A stretch of DNA of 64,000 nt from Sphingobium_A sp965228065 (GCA_965228065.1 OZ245788.1:372001-436000); one strand, 5' to 3'; positions 16,276 through 25,684 are shown, counted from the first letter of the stretch. Notes: generated from the letters alone by a model not told the origin. Program-made: numbers and translations.

Positions 16276-17133
16276 ATGTTAGCGGCTGAACCGACCTGGG
16301 AAGAGTGGATCGCCTCCAACCTTCGCTCGGGATGCGATCCGGCGGATATGCAGGCCCGGATGGTGGCTGCAGGCTGGAGTGAAAAACGGGCAGCCGCGGC
16401 CTTGTCCGACGGCATGGCCGGGCTGCTCCCCCCGCTTGCCGGCCCGCCAGCGCTGATCCCGCTTCCGATCATCCCCGAGATGGGCGTGATCCAGTGCGAC
16501 GGTCGGGACGTCAAAATCACTCTCCGCCTCGCCGATCCGGCCATGGCGTTGTGCGAGGATATTCTGTCCGCCGAGGAATGCGCGGAATTTCTGGACTTTG
16601 CGGCAAAGCGCGGTCTGCAGCCGTCGACGATCGTCGACGATACCAGCGGCGCTGCACGTCCGCATCCCGAGCGGACCAGCACGAGCCTTATGCTGCGCCG
16701 CGCCGAAACCGAGCTCGTTGACCGTATCGAGCACCGCCTCGCCGCACTGACCGGCTGGCCTGTCGCCAACGGCGAAGGCCTTCAGATACTGCGCTATCGC
16801 ACGGGCCAGGAATATCGCCCCCATTTCGATTCATTTCCCGATGGCGCGGGCGGGGCCATCCACACCGCGCGCGGCGGCCAGCGGGTCAACACGGTGCTGA
16901 TCTACCTGCAAAGTCCCGAACGAGGCGGGGGCACCTGCTTTCCATCAGCTGGATTGACGGTTTGCCCTCGAGCGGGTTCCGCTGTGATCTTTCACAATGT
17001 CGATGAGGTCGGGCGTCGCGCTGCTGCAAGCTTGCACGCCGGTCTTCCCGTAGAAAATGGCGAGAAAATCATCATCACATACTGGCAACGCGCCAGGGCA
17101 TTTGCCGCCCCCCCGGAGCCAGATATCCCCTAA
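16276..17133 (+). CDS. Prolyl-4-hydroxylase-like 2-oxoglutarate/Fe(II) oxygenase
   Basis: 285 residues. The C-terminal half is a P4Hc domain with the iron triad His183 and Asp185 (RPHFDSF) plus His254 (SLHAGLP), and Lys264 (NGEKIIITYW) to bind 2-oxoglutarate. The N-terminal ~90 residues resemble a small helical module (WEEWIASNLRSGCDPADMQARMVAAGWS). Predicted role: hydroxylation of a peptidyl or other substrate in the cytoplasm, as no signal peptide is seen. ATG 16276 follows GGGGAAG at good spacing. It lies 69 bp after the autotransporter on the same strand, and the Thr-Pro-rich linker of that protein is a conceivable but unproven substrate. Confidence 0.9.
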   Translation: MLAAEPTWEEWIASNLRSGCDPADMQARMVAAGWSEKRAAAALSDGMAGLLPPLAGPPALIPLPIIPEMGVIQCDGRDVKITLRLADPAMALCEDILSAEECAEFLDFAAKRGLQPSTIVDDTSGAARPHPERTSTSLMLRRAETELVDRIEHRLAALTGWPVANGEGLQILRYRTGQEYRPHFDSFPDGAGGAIHTARGGQRVNTVLIYLQSPERGGGTCFPSAGLTVCPRAGSAVIFHNVDEVGRRAAASLHAGLPVENGEKIIITYWQRARAFAAPPEPDIP

Positions 17134-17186
17134 GCGCCGATTCAGGTCATCAAGGCTTCGATCTTCCCGCCAAGGTCGCGAAAGCC

Positions 17187-19592
17187 CTAAAATCGTACCG
17201 AAACCTCCCCTCCGAACATCCGTGGACGCCCAGGGATGGCCGTGTTCAGGCCGAGCACCGAACCCAGCGCCAGGCCACCGGTATAATAAGCCTTGTCGAA
17301 CAGGTTGGTGACGAACGCCGCCGCGCTGAAATTCGATCCGCCGATATCGGACCAGCCCGCACGGAGGTTCACCAGCGAATAATTGGGGAAGACCGCGCCG
17401 GGCGTGAGCGTGTTCACCACGCTCGAATAATAGAATTTGCTCTGTGCATAGACATCGCCGCGCAGCGAGACTTCACCCATGCCGTTGGGCAGCGCGGTAT
17501 TGACCTGGGCGAAGACCGAGCCCGCCCATTTCGGCGTGTCGGGATAGGGACCGAACGCATAGGGCACGCCGAAGATCGTCACATTGTTCTTGTTGAAGCG
17601 CGCATCGGTATAGGAAACATTGCCGCCGATCGTCAGCCAGGGCGCCGGCTTGATCTCGGCTTCCATCTCCACACCCGTGATCGTCGCCTGCGGGACGTTG
17701 GCGGTCAGCGCGGTCGGCCCCAGCGGGATCGGCGTCGTGATGTTGACGTAGACCGCGCGCTGGATGTTGTTCACCCACTGATTATAGATCGCGACGTTGA
17801 ACCGGGCCGGCATCGTGCCCACCAGCCCATTGAACTTCAGGCCGCCCTCGACATCCTTGGTCGTCTCCGGCGCGAACAATGCGCCGCCGGTCGCGATCGT
17901 GCCCGGTGCAAGCTGCGAACCGGTGTTGAACCCGCCCGAACGCCAGCTGCCGCGTTGCGTGACATAGACCAGCAGATTGGGCGTCGCCTGATATTCCAGG
18001 CCGATGTTCCAGCTCGGCTTGGAGAAGGACGCGCGCACGCCGTTCGGCGCAAAGCCGAGTGCCGCATAGATGCTGCGCGACAGGTGATGGGCCCGGACCT
18101 GTTCCCAAGTGTAGCGGAATCCCCCAGTCAGCTTCAGCCCCTCGGCGCCCATGCCGCTGAAATCATAGCTGCCATGGACGAAGACGCCCTGATTGCGGCT
18201 GGTCTGAACCGCTTCCTTGTCGGCGAAATTGCCCGCACCAAGCGGCGATACCGGGCGGAGATCGAAAAAGGCGGTCGGGATATAGTTATACTTCTTTTCA
18301 TAACCGACATAGGCGCCGACGATATATTCGAGCGCGCCGGCATTGCCCTGAACCTGGAATTCCTCGGACCATTGCTTGGACGAGAAGATCTGCTCCTTGT
18401 CGTCCTCCAGCGGGCCATAGGTATAGATGGTGTAGGGTGAGCCATCCACGTCGGTCGTGTCGTCAGAACGACCGTTGCTGTACCCGGCAATGTTCTTGAG
18501 CGTGATCTGGTCCGAGACCTCGTAGGTGATCGAATTGGTCAGGATCGTCGAACGCCCGTGATGCGACTGGTCGCCATTGAGGCTGACGCGATACGGGCCA
18601 CGCGCTTTCTGGATCGCGCCGAAAGCGAGCAGACCGCCCGGATAGGCCGACAATCCGCGCGCCGCGACATAGGCGGCCCAGCCCGCAGGCGTCAGCGGGC
18701 CATTGGGCGTATAAAGGCCCGCCGCGAAGGTCGGATTGTTGGGATCGGGCGCATAGACATTATAGGCCAGCGTGCCGACATTGTTGCCGTTGCTGGTGTT
18801 CTGCTGGAACATCGTGCTGATCTCGAGCCCTTCGGTCGGGCGCAGCAGCAATGTCACCCGGCCGGTCTGCGAGGATTCCCGGCCGAGATCGTCACCGGTC
18901 AGATCATTGAACTGGAACCCGTCGCGGCGGATGAGATTGCCGGCGAAGCGCAGCAGTACCTTGTCTTCGACGATCGGCACATTCAGCACCGCCTCGACCG
19001 CGCGCATGTCATAATTGCCGATCTTGGCCGTCAGCCGCCCCGACAGATCGTTGGTCGGCTGGGCCGTGGTGTAGAGTACCGCGCCGCCCGTCGTGTTGCG
19101 GCCGAACAATGTCCCTTGCGGCCCCTTCACCACCTGCACCGATTGCAGGTCGATAAAGGATGTCGCGCTGGTCGAGGTGACCTGGAATTCGTTGATATAG
19201 GGAAGCACACCGGGGCTGGAGCTGGTGTAGGCGTCCACGCTCTGCCCGCGCAGCGAATAGTTGAGCTGGTTGGAAGACAGGCTCTCACGGATGGTGAGGC
19301 CGGGCACCGATCGCTGCAGATCGGCCTCGCTGTTGATCGAGCGTGCGGTCAGGTCGGCGGCGCCGAAAGCGGTGATCGACGCCGGCACCTTGTCCATCGA
19401 CTCGCTGCGTCGACGCGCGGTCACGATGATGTCGGTCATACCGGTTTCGGCGGCTTCCGCTGCCGGATCGGCGGGTGCCTGCGTCTGTGCCTGTGCCGGG
19501 GCGGCTGCGATCGCGGCGATCGGAACCGATGCCAGCAACACGCTGCGTGCGATCCTGCGGCGATATGATGCCATCGTGGTGAATTCGCTCAT
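17187..19592 (-). CDS. TonB-dependent receptor (801 aa)
   Basis: Outer-membrane receptor of the siderophore/steroid-type class common in sphingomonads. The signal peptide ends APAQAQ (about residue 36). The TonB-box region is TDIIVTARRRSESMDKVP, followed by plug motifs LQRSVPGLTIRE, YSLRG, VQVVKGPQGTLFGRNTTGGAVLY and a barrel ending MFGGEVSVRF. ATG at 19592 is preferred over 19610 because GGGGAGG sits 6 nt before it. The gene is 130 bp downstream of the P450 on the same strand and borders a large beta-oxidation cluster, so it probably imports that cluster's hydrophobic substrate. Confidence 0.92.
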   Translation of the reverse strand: MSEFTTMASYRRRIARSVLLASVPIAAIAAAPAQAQTQAPADPAAEAAETGMTDIIVTARRRSESMDKVPASITAFGAADLTARSINSEADLQRSVPGLTIRESLSSNQLNYSLRGQSVDAYTSSSPGVLPYINEFQVTSTSATSFIDLQSVQVVKGPQGTLFGRNTTGGAVLYTTAQPTNDLSGRLTAKIGNYDMRAVEAVLNVPIVEDKVLLRFAGNLIRRDGFQFNDLTGDDLGRESSQTGRVTLLLRPTEGLEISTMFQQNTSNGNNVGTLAYNVYAPDPNNPTFAAGLYTPNGPLTPAGWAAYVAARGLSAYPGGLLAFGAIQKARGPYRVSLNGDQSHHGRSTILTNSITYEVSDQITLKNIAGYSNGRSDDTTDVDGSPYTIYTYGPLEDDKEQIFSSKQWSEEFQVQGNAGALEYIVGAYVGYEKKYNYIPTAFFDLRPVSPLGAGNFADKEAVQTSRNQGVFVHGSYDFSGMGAEGLKLTGGFRYTWEQVRAHHLSRSIYAALGFAPNGVRASFSKPSWNIGLEYQATPNLLVYVTQRGSWRSGGFNTGSQLAPGTIATGGALFAPETTKDVEGGLKFNGLVGTMPARFNVAIYNQWVNNIQRAVYVNITTPIPLGPTALTANVPQATITGVEMEAEIKPAPWLTIGGNVSYTDARFNKNNVTIFGVPYAFGPYPDTPKWAGSVFAQVNTALPNGMGEVSLRGDVYAQSKFYYSSVVNTLTPGAVFPNYSLVNLRAGWSDIGGSNFSAAAFVTNLFDKAYYTGGLALGSVLGLNTAIPGRPRMFGGEVSVRF

Positions 19593-19722
19593 GACTAGCC
19601 TCCCCAACATTCTTGTTCTGGTTCGTTGTGCAGAACCGCGATGGCCGCACTGGCGCGATCAATAAATATCTCGTGTTGCTATCGGCCTTGACCAGACATG
19701 AGGCGCTTGCAACAGATTGAAA

Positions 19723-20955
19723 TCAGGCCGCTTTCAGATCGATTTCGATGCCATCCGGTCCGTAGACGATAAAATTCGTCAGCCAGGACACCCCCGCCTC
19801 GCCGCCACGCAGGCTGAATTCGGACGTGCCTTCGAGCAGCTTCGACACCACGATCCGCATCTCGGCGCGGGCAAGCAGGTTGCCGATGCAGACATGCGGG
19901 CCATGGCCAAAGGCGATGTGGCGCGACGCGTTGCTCCGGTCCGCGTCGAAAACATCGGGATCGGCGAACATCCGGGGATCGCGGTTCGCCGCACCGTAAC
20001 GAACCATCAACAGCGATCCTTCCGCGATCGGCGTCTCGCCGACCATGGTATCGCGGGTGGCGCGGCGGAACAGGCCGGCGACCGGAGAGTCGAAGCGCAG
20101 CACCTCTTCGACGAAGCGGTTGATCTGCGAGGGATTGGTGCGCAGCCGATCCTGGAGGTCGGCGTCGCGCGCCAATCGGTAGATTGCGGCGCACAGCGCA
20201 CTGGTGGTCGTGTCGTGCGATCCCGCGATCAGGATGACGAAGATCGAAACAAGCTCCTGCCGGGTCAGCTTCTGTCCGTCGATATCGGCATGGACGATGT
20301 CGCTGAGCAGGCATGGCCGGGGGTTGGCGAGGAACTCGTCGGCCTTTTGCGAGATATATTGCTGCAGGTCGCAGATCGTCCGCGAGATCGCGATCTGCTG
20401 TTCCTCGCTATTGTCCGGATTGGCCTCCGCCACGACCGCATCGGTCCAGGTCCGGAACTTCTCGAAATCCTCGGACGGCAGGCCAAGCTGATCGGCGACG
20501 ACGAAGGACGGCAGGATCGCCGCGACGTCCCCATAGAAATCGCCGCCGCCCTTTGCGACGAAAGCCCCAACGATGCGGCCAACCGTCCGGTCGACGAAAT
20601 CCTCCATCCGCTTCAGCGCGACTGCGTTGAAGGCCTTGCCGACAAGCGAGCGGTGGAAGGTGTGGACGGGCGGATCGACGACGACCAGCGTGTTGACCGG
20701 CAGGAAGCCATGTTCCTCGAACACCGCGTTGATCCGTTCCTGCGCGCTCGATTCCTTGACGAGCAGCAGGCCGGTGACGCTGGAGAAGGTCTCGACATCG
20801 GCGAGCACGTCGCGTGCCTCCTCATAACCGAGGATCATGTAGAAACCGCAGGACGCGTCGAAATAGACCGGGCCCTGCTCACGCAGGGTGCGATGCGCCT
20901 CATGCGGGCATTTGCGGATCTCGAGATCGAGGAAGCTGATCGCAGGCGTGGACAT
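19723..20955 (-). CDS. Cytochrome P450
   Basis: 410 residues, the usual soluble bacterial P450 length. Key motifs: I-helix LIAGSHDTTTSAL, ExxR in EEVLR, and the heme loop FGHGPHVCIG with the thiolate ligand Cys356. It needs ferredoxin and reductase partners, and none is encoded nearby. ATG 20955 follows AGGAGAG; an upstream in-frame ATG adds only six residues. It is divergent from the short-chain dehydrogenase at 21181, with a 225-bp shared promoter region. It probably performs an early hydroxylation of the cluster's substrate. The I-helix has His where many P450s have the acidic or Asn residue. Confidence 0.95.
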   Translation of the reverse strand: MSTPAISFLDLEIRKCPHEAHRTLREQGPVYFDASCGFYMILGYEEARDVLADVETFSSVTGLLLVKESSAQERINAVFEEHGFLPVNTLVVVDPPVHTFHRSLVGKAFNAVALKRMEDFVDRTVGRIVGAFVAKGGGDFYGDVAAILPSFVVADQLGLPSEDFEKFRTWTDAVVAEANPDNSEEQQIAISRTICDLQQYISQKADEFLANPRPCLLSDIVHADIDGQKLTRQELVSIFVILIAGSHDTTTSALCAAIYRLARDADLQDRLRTNPSQINRFVEEVLRFDSPVAGLFRRATRDTMVGETPIAEGSLLMVRYGAANRDPRMFADPDVFDADRSNASRHIAFGHGPHVCIGNLLARAEMRIVVSKLLEGTSEFSLRGGEAGVSWLTNFIVYGPDGIEIDLKAA

Positions 20956-21180
20956 CGAGACTCTCCTGGCCACCGTTTTCGGTTGTCGCTGGCAAGGCTA
21001 GGGTCAAATCCTCTGCCCGGAAATGCCGCATGCTTGCCCATGGCTGCACTGTCGTGCCCGATACGGCACGCGCGGACGCCGGGTAACGCCCAAAGACAAT
21101 GCCCAGGTCATTTCGGGACATGGCCGGGCAAGACGACGACTGATAGGCAATCCGCACAGGATCACAATCGCAGGGAGAGC

Positions 21181-21927
21181 ATGATGGGTCGCGTTTCGGG
21201 CAAGGTCGCATTGGTCACGGGCGCGGCATCGGGCCTTGGCGCCGCGGGCGCCGAAACGCTTGCGCGCGAGGGCGCCACCGTCATCCTGACCGATATCGAT
21301 GTCGAACTCGGCCGCAGCGTCGCCGCCGGACTGCCGGGCGCAACCTTTGTCGAGCATGACGTCCGCAGCGAGGATGGCTGGGCGGCGGTGATCGCGGGCA
21401 TCGTGCGCGATCATGGCCGGCTCGACATCCTCTACAACAATGCCGGGGTGGTGAAGTTCGGATCGATCGAGTATTGCACGCTGGAGGAGTATCGCTTCGT
21501 CAACGCGGTGATGTCCGAAGGCACGTTCCTGGGCTGCAAGTCCGCGGTGCCGCTGATGGCCGCGGGCGGCGGCGGATCGATCATCAACATGGGGTCGATC
21601 GCGGGGATCAAGGGCATCGGCGCAATCCCGGCCTATAGCGCAGCCAAAGGCGCGATCCAGGCGCTGACGCGCAACGTCGCCGCGCATTGCCGCGACACGC
21701 ACAACGGCGTGCGCTGCAACGCGATCGTCGCCGGATCGATCCGGACGCCGATGACGATCCGGGCGCTTGCCGAAATGTCGCCGGACAGCGCGAGCTTCGA
21801 GGAACTGGAGGGTCACGGCCAGGGCCAGCCCGGCGATGTCGCCAATCTGCTGCTCTATCTCGCGTCCGACGACTCCCGCCACATGAACGGCGCGTCGCTG
21901 GTCCTCGACAATGGCGAGACCAGCTGA
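21181..21927 (+). CDS. Short-chain dehydrogenase/reductase
   Basis: 248 residues of classical SDR layout: cofactor motif TGAASGLG near the N-terminus, NNAG, an active-site Ser in NMGSIAG and YSAAK. An Asp after the second strand (LTDID) favours NAD(H). It probably oxidises a secondary alcohol, possibly the P450 product. Two ATGs in tandem (21181, 21184) follow GGGAGAG; the first is used. It is divergent from the P450 and converges on the acyl-CoA dehydrogenase gene, 4 bp away. Confidence 0.92.
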   Translation: MMGRVSGKVALVTGAASGLGAAGAETLAREGATVILTDIDVELGRSVAAGLPGATFVEHDVRSEDGWAAVIAGIVRDHGRLDILYNNAGVVKFGSIEYCTLEEYRFVNAVMSEGTFLGCKSAVPLMAAGGGGSIINMGSIAGIKGIGAIPAYSAAKGAIQALTRNVAAHCRDTHNGVRCNAIVAGSIRTPMTIRALAEMSPDSASFEELEGHGQGQPGDVANLLLYLASDDSRHMNGASLVLDNGETS

Positions 21928-21931
21928 CCGA

Positions 21932-23149
21932 TCAGCGATATTTGCGATATTCGAGCCGCGCGATCGTGCGGTTGTGGACTTCGTCGGGGCCGTCGGCGAT
22001 GCGCAGGCCGCGTGCCCGCGCGAACATCTTCGCCAGGCCGAAATCGCCGGCCAGCCCCGCCGCGCCATGCGCCTGGATCGCGTCGTCGATCACGCGCAAG
22101 GCCACGCGCGGCCCTGCGACCTTGATCATCGCGATCTCGCTGCGCGCAACCTGATTGCCGACCTTGTCCATCATGTCGGCGGCCTTCAGGCACAGCAGAC
22201 GCGTCATTTCGATATCGGTCCGCGCTTCGGCGACGCGCTGTTCCCAGATCGATTGATCGGCCAGCTGCACCCCGAATGCCTCGCGTGACAACAGGCGGCG
22301 GGTCATGCGCTCCAGCGCGTCCTCGGCCAGCCCGATGGCGCGCATGCAGTGATGGATGCGCCCCGGACCGAGCCGGCCCTGCGCGATCTCGAAACCGCGT
22401 CCTTCGCCCAGGATCACGTTGGCTGCGGGCACGCGCACATCGTCGAGCCGGATTTCGGCATGACCGTGCGGCGCATCGTCATAGCCGAAGACCGGCAGCA
22501 TGCGGACGATCTCCAGTCCGGGCGTGTCGACCGGAATCAGGATCTGCGTCTGCTGCAGATGCCGCGGCGCATCGGGGTCGGTCTTGCCGAGCAGGATAAG
22601 CACGCGGCAGCGCGGATCGCCGAGACCCGATGTCCACCATTTGCGGCCGTTGATCACATAGGACTCGCCATCGCGGACGATGCTGGTGCGGACGTTGGTC
22701 GCATCGGACGAAGCGACATCCGGCTCGGTCATCGCAAAGGCCGAGCGGATCTCGCCGACCATCAGCGGCGCCAGCCAGCGCGCCTGCTGCTCCGGACTGC
22801 CATAGCGCAGCAGCACTTCCATATTGCCGGTGTCGGGGGCGGAGCAGTTGAACACTTCCGATGCCCAGATGACGCGGCCCATTTCCTCGGCGAGCGGCGC
22901 ATATTCGAGGTTCGTGAGACCCGGTCCGGTAAGATCACCCTCGCCATGGCCGGCGGGCAAGAACAGGTTCCACAGCCCGGCCGAGCGTGCACGTGCCTTG
23001 AGCTCGTCCAGGATAGCCGGATGGTGCCAGCGTCCGCCCTCGGTCAGTTGCGCTTCGTAGAGCGGCACGGCCGGCACGACATGATCGCGCATGAAGGCGC
23101 GCACGCTGTCCAGCAAGGCGCGCTGGCGCGGGCTGAGGTCGAAATCCAT
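21932..23149 (-). CDS. ACAD10/11-type acyl-CoA dehydrogenase
   Basis: 405 residues with the flavin-binding motif FAMTEPDVASSDATN, GRKWWTSGLGD and a C-terminal RIADGPDEVH, a combination typical of the ACAD10/ACAD11 branch rather than ordinary medium-chain enzymes. In mammals that branch is fused to an aminoglycoside-phosphotransferase-like kinase domain and is linked to 4-hydroxyacid breakdown; in pseudomonads the LvaA-LvaC pair plays a comparable role in levulinate catabolism. Here the kinase is the separate gene 12 bp upstream on the same strand, so the two very likely work together. Confidence 0.92.
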   Translation of the reverse strand: MDFDLSPRQRALLDSVRAFMRDHVVPAVPLYEAQLTEGGRWHHPAILDELKARARSAGLWNLFLPAGHGEGDLTGPGLTNLEYAPLAEEMGRVIWASEVFNCSAPDTGNMEVLLRYGSPEQQARWLAPLMVGEIRSAFAMTEPDVASSDATNVRTSIVRDGESYVINGRKWWTSGLGDPRCRVLILLGKTDPDAPRHLQQTQILIPVDTPGLEIVRMLPVFGYDDAPHGHAEIRLDDVRVPAANVILGEGRGFEIAQGRLGPGRIHHCMRAIGLAEDALERMTRRLLSREAFGVQLADQSIWEQRVAEARTDIEMTRLLCLKAADMMDKVGNQVARSEIAMIKVAGPRVALRVIDDAIQAHGAAGLAGDFGLAKMFARARGLRIADGPDEVHNRTIARLEYRKYR

Positions 23150-23161
23150 CTCTGCTATCCC

Positions 23162-24196
23162 CTATCCGTCTCGTTCGATCGCCCGGGTGCCGCGGGCGAC
23201 GAGCGCGATCGCCGCGGCGTGCAGCCGCGCGCCGACCGCATGATCGGCCATGCCCGCGCAAGCGCGCGCATGGGTGCCTTCGAGGATGATCGCGAGTTTG
23301 TAGCAGGCGAGCGCCTCATACCATGTCAGCGACCGCATCGACCGGCGGGTGCCCGCCGCGTAGCGCGCGATCAGTTCGTCGCGACCGGGAAAGCCGCTCC
23401 ACGGCTCGACCTTCAGGCTGAGCGGACCTTGGCCATCGCGGTCCGGCCATGCCGCAAGCAGCCGCCCAAGATCGAGCAAGGGGTCGCCGAGCGCCGCGAG
23501 TTCCCAATCGAGGATCGCGGCGAGCGCGCCATCCTCCGCGCGGAACAGCACGTTGGCGATATGATAGTCGCCATGCATCAGCCCGCCGCGCCAGTCGTCC
23601 GGGCGATTGACATCGAGCCATGCGCCAATCTCTTCAATGCCACGCAATGCGTCGGGCCCGGGCCATCCGTCATGCTCGGCATAGCCGGCAAGCTGGCGCG
23701 CCCAGCGCGGCACTTGGCGATCGATGAAGTCCGGCAGGCGGCCGAAACCCTCCAGCCCCAGGGCAACATGATCGACGCCCGCCAGGGCGACGATCCCGTC
23801 GACCATCGCCAATCCCATTGCATGGCGGATGGCCGGATCGTCTCGAACCGACGCCGGCATCGCGACCGCAGCGTTGAACCCATCGACCGCGTCGGTGACG
23901 AGGAAAGGCGCACCAAGCACCGCCGCGTCCGCGCAATATCCACGAAAACGCGGATGGGGCACGGAGGTCCGTTCCAGCGCGGCGAGCACGATCGCCTCAC
24001 GACGGATCGTCTCCTCCGCGCCCTTGCGTGCCGTCTCGGCCGGCCGCCTCAGCACGAAATCCCTGCCATCGGCCCGGAAGCGGAGAAGCAGATTCTGCGT
24101 TCCGCCGGACAAGGGCATCACATCGGTGACGGGCCCCGAAGCCAGCCCTTCGGCGGCAAGCCAGTCTTCCAGACGAGCGAGATCTGCGCTGTTCAC
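23162..24196 (-). CDS. Aminoglycoside-phosphotransferase-fold kinase (ACAD10/11 N-domain type)
   Basis: 344 residues with an APH fold: an ATP-site stretch around SGGTQNLLLRF and FVLRRP, catalytic loop MHGDYHIANVLF and metal site ILDWELAALGDPLLDLG. Antibiotic resistance is unlikely. The close partner acyl-CoA dehydrogenase points to phosphorylation of a hydroxyacyl-CoA that the dehydrogenase-type partner then converts to an enoyl-CoA. The start is GTG at 24196 because no ATG lies in the conserved N-terminal part; its ribosome binding site is weak. The frame stays open well upstream, but that portion has no homologous features. Confidence 0.85.
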   Translation of the reverse strand: MNSADLARLEDWLAAEGLASGPVTDVMPLSGGTQNLLLRFRADGRDFVLRRPAETARKGAEETIRREAIVLAALERTSVPHPRFRGYCADAAVLGAPFLVTDAVDGFNAAVAMPASVRDDPAIRHAMGLAMVDGIVALAGVDHVALGLEGFGRLPDFIDRQVPRWARQLAGYAEHDGWPGPDALRGIEEIGAWLDVNRPDDWRGGLMHGDYHIANVLFRAEDGALAAILDWELAALGDPLLDLGRLLAAWPDRDGQGPLSLKVEPWSGFPGRDELIARYAAGTRRSMRSLTWYEALACYKLAIILEGTHARACAGMADHAVGARLHAAAIALVARGTRAIERDG

Positions 24197-24373
24197 AAGG
24201 GACCGTTTCCGCCCGGATGGCTTGCTCGGCAATCGCCGATGCTTGTCTGTGCGCGCTATGTGCGGAAACGATGACGCTGCCCGCAGTCCGTCTTGCTTCC
24301 ACCCGCTCCCGCCTTGCGGGCGTCGAGGCCCGCGGGCATCTTCCCGCCATATGATCGGCTGGAGAGCGATGCG

Positions 24374-24928
24374 ATGAGCGAACAGACACTGGCGGCGCGG
24401 CTCGACCGGATGGAGGCGATCGAGGCGATCCGTCAAAGCCTGCATCTTTATTGCCGCGGTATCGACCGGCGCGACGCGGATGTGCTGCGGACGGTGTTCT
24501 GGCCCGGATCGCGCGTGGAATATGGCATGTATGCCGGCGATGGATACGAGTTCGCGGGCGAGATCGGCGGCTGGATGGATCAGGGTGGCTTTGTTCGGAC
24601 GCAGCATATGCTGGGCAATGTCGCGATCACCGTCGATGGCGACGCCGCGCACAGCGAAGCCTATCTTCAGGCGTTCCACCATCTTCGCCGCGACGACGGC
24701 AGCATCTACGACTGGATCGTCGGCGGCCGTTATCAGGATCGCTTCGAACGTCGCGATGGCGAATGGCGCATCGCCTATCGCCGGCTGATCTTCGAATGGT
24801 TCCGCGACTGGGAAGACACGCGCGACTGGGCCAATGGCCTGATGGGGATCACCACCGAGACCGCGACGATCGGCGAGCGGACACCGGACAACTGGCTCAA
24901 CGCCGCAACGGTGGCGGCAGGATTATAG
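24374..24928 (+). CDS. SnoaL-like (NTF2-fold) protein
   Basis: 184 residues with an alpha+beta cone fold: an N-terminal helix AIEAIRQSLHLYCRGIDRRD, then strands with TQHMLGNVAIT and a conserved GGRYQDRFERRDGEWRIAYRR. The family includes ketosteroid-isomerase-like enzymes and steroid or bile-acid dehydratases (BaiE-like), so an isomerase or dehydratase role in the surrounding pathway is plausible. The Tyr and His in the helix and first strands are candidate catalytic residues. ATG 24374 follows GGAGAG. Its 3' end overlaps the convergent dehydrogenase gene by 6 bp. Confidence 0.88.
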   Translation: MSEQTLAARLDRMEAIEAIRQSLHLYCRGIDRRDADVLRTVFWPGSRVEYGMYAGDGYEFAGEIGGWMDQGGFVRTQHMLGNVAITVDGDAAHSEAYLQAFHHLRRDDGSIYDWIVGGRYQDRFERRDGEWRIAYRRLIFEWFRDWEDTRDWANGLMGITTETATIGERTPDNWLNAATVAAGL

Positions 24929-25684
24929 CTCCATCCCGCCCGAGACGAACATCGTCGTTCCGGTGATGTAGCCGGCGCGCGCCGAGCTCAGATATTCGAC
25001 CGCGTCGGCCACCTCCTCCGGCGTCCCCATCCGGCGCAGCGGGACCGCACCGATCAGCCGGGCGGCAACATCCTGGCCGACCGCGTCCATGATCGACTGC
25101 CCGATCCCGCCGGAGATATAGCCCGGCGCAACGCAATTCGCGCGGACACCCGCCCGCCCCTCCTCGCAGGCAATGCCGCGGACCAGCGCGGTGATCGCCG
25201 CCTTAGGCGCCAGCGACAGGATATCGCGCGCGATCGCGCGTTCGACCCCGGCGGCGGTGACCGCGACGAATGAACCCCGAGTGGTGCGCAGATGCGGCAG
25301 CGCGGCATGGACCGCGTTGAAGCAGCCGTTGAGATCCGCATCGATCACGCGCCGCCAATCCGATGGCGCGGTCTTGCCGATGAAGTCGAGCTCGAACGGT
25401 GGCCCCGCCGCATAGACCAAAGTGTCCAGCCGGCCGAACCGCTCGACCGCCTCCGTGACGAAAACACCGATCGAGTCCGCGTCCTCGACATGAGGCGATC
25501 CCGGCAATGCGCGCTGCCCGGCAGCCTCGATGCGCGCCGCCAGCGCCGCCGCGGCATCGGCGTTGCTGCGGAAGGTGAAGGCCAGGTCGCAGCCCTCGTT
25601 CGCGAGCCGCTCGGCGACCGCGCCGCCAAGCGCACCCGTTCCGCCGATGACCAGTGCCACCTGCCCCGATCGCGATAATGCCAT
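24923..25684 (-). CDS. SDR-family oxidoreductase lacking the catalytic Tyr
   Basis: 253 residues with a Rossmann start VALVIGGTGALGGAVAERL and a typical C-terminal VSGGMEL. The usual YxxxK is replaced by Ser-Leu-Ala-Pro-Lys (LSLAPKAAI), and the NNAG motif reads VYAAG. The protein belongs to the SDR superfamily, but the standard Tyr-based mechanism is not available, so it may use another residue or have a reductase-like or structural role. ATG 25684 follows GATGAGGACGG; an in-frame ATG five codons upstream is less well placed. It is transcribed away from the flavoprotein gene. Confidence 0.85.
   Translation of the reverse strand: MALSRSGQVALVIGGTGALGGAVAERLANEGCDLAFTFRSNADAAAALAARIEAAGQRALPGSPHVEDADSIGVFVTEAVERFGRLDTLVYAAGPPFELDFIGKTAPSDWRRVIDADLNGCFNAVHAALPHLRTTRGSFVAVTAAGVERAIARDILSLAPKAAITALVRGIACEEGRAGVRANCVAPGYISGGIGQSIMDAVGQDVAARLIGAVPLRRMGTPEEVADAVEYLSSARAGYITGTTMFVSGGMEL

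Noticed and set aside
19717..21927. 736-codon plus-strand frame reaching into the short-chain dehydrogenase
   Set aside because: Only the last 249 codons are a gene; the rest is antisense to the P450. The real start is ATG 21181 with a good ribosome binding site.
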